This document shows positions 60,728 to 64,000 of a DNA stretch of 64,000 nt, one piece after another (position 1 is the first letter of the stretch; every line of letters starts with the position of its first letter). The DNA is from Nocardia flavorosea NBRC 108225 (GTDB lineage Bacteria; Actinomycetota; Actinomycetes; Mycobacteriales; Mycobacteriaceae). Below the pieces are notes generated by a model. The model was not told where the DNA came from. It did not search any database and was given only the letters and a program-made list of their open reading frames with translations. The position numbers and the translations under genes are program-made. The stretch is from the NCBI RefSeq assembly GCF_001613385.1, contig NZ_BDCG01000024.1, positions 1-64,000 on the forward strand. Direction: 5' to 3'.

Positions 60728-62368
60728 TTATTTGGCTTCGCCCATACCTTCGAGCAGGGCCGATGCCTGCTTGCGCATCTCCACCTTGCGTACTTTCCCG
60801 GTGACGGTCATCGGGAACTCGTCGACCACATGCACGTAGCGCGGGATCTTGTAATGTGCCAGCCGGCCGTCGCAGAACGCGCGCAACGCCGCGGCATCGA
60901 GGGCGGCGGCGCCCGCCCGCATCCGGACCCAGGCCATGAGTTCCTCGCCGTACCTGGCGTCGGGGACACCGATCACCTGCGCGTCGAGGATATCGGGATG
61001 GGTGTAGAGGAATTCCTCGATTTCGCGCGGGTAGATATTCTCGCCGCCGCGGATCACCATATCTTTGATCCGCCCGGTGATGGCCACATAGCCGTCGTCG
61101 TCCATGATCCCGAGATCGCCGGTATGCATCCAGCGGGCCGCGTCGACGGCCTCGGCGGTTTTCTCCGGATCTTCCCAGTAGCCGAGCATCACCGAATAGC
61201 CCCGGGTGCACACCTCACCCGGCTCCCCGCGTGGCAGTGTCCGGCCGCTCACCGGGTCGATGATTTTGATCTCCAGATGCGGCCCCACCCGCCCCACCGT
61301 CGCCGTGCGCTGGTCGATACTGTCATCTGCCCTGGTCTGGATGGAAACCGGTGACGTTTCGGTCATGCCGTAGCAGATGGTCACCTCGCTCATACCCATC
61401 CGCTCGATGACCTGTTTCATCACTTCCACCGGACACGGCGATCCCGCCATGATCCCGGTCCGCAGCGTCGACAACCGGTAGTCGTCGAATCCGGGTTCGG
61501 CGAGTTCGGCGATGAACATGGTCGGCACCCCGTACAGCGATGTGCACCGTTCCGCCTGTACTGCCGCGAGAGTGGCCGCGGGATCGAACGCCGGTGCCGG
61601 GACGACCATCGTCGCCCCATGGCTGGTGCAGGCCAGGTTGCCCATGACCATCCCGAAGCAGTGATAGAAGGGGACCGGGATGCAGACCCGGTCCTGATGG
61701 GTGTAACCGCAGATCTCGCCGACGAAGTAGCCGTTGTTGAGGATATTGTGGTGGCTGAGCGTTGCGCCCTTCGGGAATCCCGTTGTGCCCGAGGTATATT
61801 GAATATTGATCGGATCGTCTGCCGATAACCCGCTCTGTGCGGCCGCGAGCGCGGCGGGGTCGGCGCCGCGGCCCGCCGAGACCAGGTCCGACCAGTCTGC
61901 GCTGCCGAGCAGCACGACCCGTTCCAGAGCGGGGCATCCCGAGCGGACCTCCTCGAGCATGGCGGTATAGTCCGATGTCTTGAACGCAGGCGCGGCGATC
62001 ACCATCCGGATGCCGGCCTGCCGGAGTACGTACTCCAGTTCGTGCGCGCGATAGGCGGGATTGATCGTGACCAGAACGGCGCCGATCTTCGCGGTCGCGT
62101 ACTGCACGAAAACCCATTCGGGGCAGTTGGGCGCCCAGATCCCGACCCGGTCCCCGCTGCCGATCCCGGCCGCGAGCAGCCCCGAAGCCAGTACATCGAT
62201 CTCGGTTGCCAGCTCACGATAGGTCCAGCGCCGCCCGCCGGCAACGTCCACCAGGGCATCGTTGCCGGGGAAGGTGGCCACCGTGCGATCGAAGTTCTCG
62301 CCGATCGTATCCCCGAGCAGCGGCGCATTCCACGCGCCGGAGGCGTAGCTCTTCTGGACTGTACTCAT
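60728..62368 (-). CDS. AMP-binding acyl-CoA ligase
   Basis: A 546-aa ANL-superfamily ligase. The P-loop-like motif is IQYTSGTTGFPKGATLSHHN, followed by VTICYGMTETSPVS, WMHTGDLGIMDDDGYVAITGR and the C-terminal catalytic Lys in TVTGKVRKVEMR. Length and motifs match medium/long fatty-acyl-CoA ligases (FadD-like). It would activate a fatty acid or related acid to the CoA thioester. ATG 62368 has GAGAGGA upstream. It is on the same strand as, and 190 bases from, the WYL regulator. Confidence 0.92.
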   Translation of the reverse strand: MSTVQKSYASGAWNAPLLGDTIGENFDRTVATFPGNDALVDVAGGRRWTYRELATEIDVLASGLLAAGIGSGDRVGIWAPNCPEWVFVQYATAKIGAVLVTINPAYRAHELEYVLRQAGIRMVIAAPAFKTSDYTAMLEEVRSGCPALERVVLLGSADWSDLVSAGRGADPAALAAAQSGLSADDPINIQYTSGTTGFPKGATLSHHNILNNGYFVGEICGYTHQDRVCIPVPFYHCFGMVMGNLACTSHGATMVVPAPAFDPAATLAAVQAERCTSLYGVPTMFIAELAEPGFDDYRLSTLRTGIMAGSPCPVEVMKQVIERMGMSEVTICYGMTETSPVSIQTRADDSIDQRTATVGRVGPHLEIKIIDPVSGRTLPRGEPGEVCTRGYSVMLGYWEDPEKTAEAVDAARWMHTGDLGIMDDDGYVAITGRIKDMVIRGGENIYPREIEEFLYTHPDILDAQVIGVPDARYGEELMAWVRMRAGAAALDAAALRAFCDGRLAHYKIPRYVHVVDEFPMTVTGKVRKVEMRKQASALLEGMGEAK

Positions 62369-62557
62369 CACCGGTCCTCTCCCGGCGTCCCCGCGGACGC
62401 CTGTATTCAGGGCCGTGGGCGTAATCCGTCCCGCCACGCGACCCGATGAGATAGTGATACAGGTCACCGTCCGTCGGCCACCCCCGAACGGGGGGGGGAA
62501 CGCCCGCCGTCCCGGCGCTCCCGATCGCCGGTACGAGCGGGCGGTCCGCCGGACCCG

Positions 62558-63535
62558 CTAGCGAGTGAGCCCCCCGTAGCGGGTGGCGATCGCAGCGGCG
62601 CGGTCGTGCAGGCGGATGCGCAGCCACTCCGGGGCCAGAGCTTCGGCGTCCGTGGCGAGCTGCCACAGCGCCCATTCGGCATGGCGGGAATCCTGGAACG
62701 CCACCTCCAGCCGCACGTCGCCGTCGATATCGGTTTCCTCGCCGTGGACGGCGAGGGCAGTGCGCACCAGTTCGTCACGGCGGGCCGGATCCACCCTTAC
62801 CAGCACGGTGACCTGGTTATCGCCCATCCGGAACCGCATACTCCGTTCCTGCCAGGCGTTGTGCAGATCGACCCGGTCCGGTCGCTGTGCGGGTTCGTGC
62901 AGCTCTTCGGCGGCCACCAGCCGCGACAGCCGGTAGGTGCGATCCGCGCCGGACCGGGTGGCCAGCAGATAGCCGTGGCCACGTACCGTGACCAGCCCGA
63001 TCGGATCCACGGTGCGCCATGTCGGGGCCTGGTCCACCGCCGCGTAGTGGATCCGCAGCTTGTGCCCCGCGAGCACCGCGCGCCGGACCTCGGCCACCAC
63101 GGCGTCGGGTACATCGTCGTCGGTCACCCGGCGCGCGAGCAGATCGGTTGCCGGTTCGATGAGCAACCGCTGGGCCGCTTCACTCGCGGTGTTCCGGTAG
63201 TTCTCGGGCAGCGCGTCGACCACCTTCAGCATGGCCGATGCCAGCGCCGAACCGAGCCCGAAAACCTGTGTACCGCGCTGCGTTCCGGCGACCAGCAGGG
63301 CGAGCGCCTCGTCGCGGTTCAATCCGGTGAGCTCGGTCCGGAACCCGGGGAGCAGCGCGAACCCGCCGTGGCGGCCGCGTTCGGCATACACCGGGACGCC
63401 CGCCGCCGACAGCGCTTCGATATCGCGCAGCACCGTCCGGGTGGATACCTCCAGCTCGCGGGCGAGCGTCGTGGCCGGTAACCGGCCGTGCCGGCGCAGC
63501 AGTAGCACCAGCGAGACCAACCGGTCGGCGCGCAT
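62558..63535 (-). CDS. WYL domain transcriptional regulator (YafY-like)
   Basis: A 325-aa regulator of the same architecture as the product of 21423-22403: winged helix at the start (MRADRLVSLVLLLRRHGRLP), WYL region (VDPIGLVTVRGHGYLLATRSG and RTYRLSRLVAAEELHEP) and the C-terminal WCX part. It is divergent from a RidA-family gene 96 bases away, which it probably regulates. I did not find a clear palindrome in the gap. Confidence 0.9.
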   Translation of the reverse strand: MRADRLVSLVLLLRRHGRLPATTLARELEVSTRTVLRDIEALSAAGVPVYAERGRHGGFALLPGFRTELTGLNRDEALALLVAGTQRGTQVFGLGSALASAMLKVVDALPENYRNTASEAAQRLLIEPATDLLARRVTDDDVPDAVVAEVRRAVLAGHKLRIHYAAVDQAPTWRTVDPIGLVTVRGHGYLLATRSGADRTYRLSRLVAAEELHEPAQRPDRVDLHNAWQERSMRFRMGDNQVTVLVRVDPARRDELVRTALAVHGEETDIDGDVRLEVAFQDSRHAEWALWQLATDAEALAPEWLRIRLHDRAAAIATRYGGLTR

Positions 63536-63630
63536 ACCGGGAAATCTACCCGGAATACATGACCGAGGATGTCGTGATTTCTCGCGAGACTCGTCGGCGT
63601 AGGACTACCGATGAATCGAATGGAGCGGAA

Positions 63631-64000
63631 GTGACAGTGCAACGCACGGCGGTCAACCCGGTGATGTGGGCGGCGGAGATGGGATTCAACCAGGGCGAAC
63701 TCGTCGCCGGGCACACCCGGACGCTCTACTGTTCCGGCCAGACCGCCATGAGTCGTGACGGCAAACCTCAGCACGACGGTGATATGGCGGCGCAGCTGGC
63801 GCTGAGCTTCGACAACTTGGAGGCCGTACTCCGCGAGGCCGATATGTCGGTCGCCGACCTCGTGCGGCTCAACGTGTACACCACCGACGTCGACCTGCTC
63901 TTCCGGCATTACGGCGTGCTGGCATCGAGGTTGGGCGCGGCCGGGGTCGCGCCGGCCACCACGATGCTCGGGGTGATACGGCTCGCGATCCCGGGCCAGC
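63631..64000 (+). CDS. RidA/YjgF family protein (partial, runs off the window)
   Basis: The first 123 codons of a RidA-like protein. The core VAGHTRTLYCSGQTAMSRDG and the strand LVRLNVYTTDVDLLFRHYG are characteristic. RidA-family members deaminate reactive enamines/imines or act on related small molecules. The family's Arg (usually near residue 105) is present as VIRLAIPGQ at the window's end. GTG 63631 has GGAGCGG upstream. Confidence 0.85.
   Translation, partial: MTVQRTAVNPVMWAAEMGFNQGELVAGHTRTLYCSGQTAMSRDGKPQHDGDMAAQLALSFDNLEAVLREADMSVADLVRLNVYTTDVDLLFRHYGVLASRLGAAGVAPATTMLGVIRLAIPGQ

Overview
The window is high-GC actinobacterial DNA. GC-rich third codon positions, frequent GTG starts, 4-base stop/start overlaps and many lipoproteins all fit. 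From about 29.9 kb to 57.7 kb the gene order (nrdF, fecB-like, ctaD, serB, ABC ATPase, NUDIX, enoyl-CoA hydratase, two methyltransferases, acyltransferase, PQQ-like lipoprotein, GT4, GH57, methyltransferase, etfB, etfA) matches what I know of the Mycobacterium tuberculosis Rv3048c-Rv3028c block. With the rest of the content this points to a mycolic-acid actinomycete, most likely Nocardia or a close relative. The species cannot be named from sequence alone.

Layout. (1) 1-29.8 kb is accessory-like and mosaic: a Fic protein behind a perfect palindrome, a DUF2268 protease, an APH-type phosphotransferase, an aldo/keto reductase, and a decayed patch (4.2-6.0 kb) with an IS5-type remnant, a kinase fragment and other debris. 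Then come an AAA ATPase with a nuclease-like tail, a serine hydrolase lipoprotein, a thiocyanate-hydrolase-like nitrile hydratase operon, a second kinase fragment, and many regulator/enzyme pairs (TetR + quinone reductase, isochorismatase + GlxA-type regulator, MFS + AraC, DinB-like + WYL, ABC-F + TetR). It ends with an NSS transporter and its tiny subunit. (2) 29.9-43.7 kb is the core block: class Ib ribonucleotide reductase, cytochrome oxidase subunit I, SerB and a run of co-directional housekeeping genes. (3) 43.9-49.3 kb interrupts the mycobacterial order with a GNAT enzyme, a translationally coupled receptor/ATPase pair, a small secreted protein and a DUF1697 protein. (4) 49.5-57.7 kb resumes the core order with the polymethylated glucan lipopolysaccharide (MGLP) type genes and the electron transfer flavoprotein operon. 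(5) 58-64 kb has gdhA, an SDR, an acyl-CoA ligase, a WYL regulator and a RidA-family gene that runs off the end.

How the genes fit together. The GT4, GH57 and methyltransferase genes overlap by 4 bases each and should act as one unit making a methylated alpha-glucan; the acyltransferase and Rv3038c/Rv3037c-like genes nearby may contribute. EtfB and EtfA form one flavoprotein that passes electrons from acyl-CoA dehydrogenases to the respiratory chain, where CtaD is the terminal oxidase core. Several divergent gene pairs carry palindromes in the shared promoter that look like operators of the adjacent regulator.

The least explained items are a dispersed repeat of about 113 bp, present twice in opposite orientation, one copy of which ends on the serB ribosome binding site and start codon; the membrane-anchored binding protein with its coupled P-loop ATPase; a 113-residue low-complexity insertion in the ABC-F protein; and an intradiol dioxygenase interrupted only by one TGA at a conserved Trp position.
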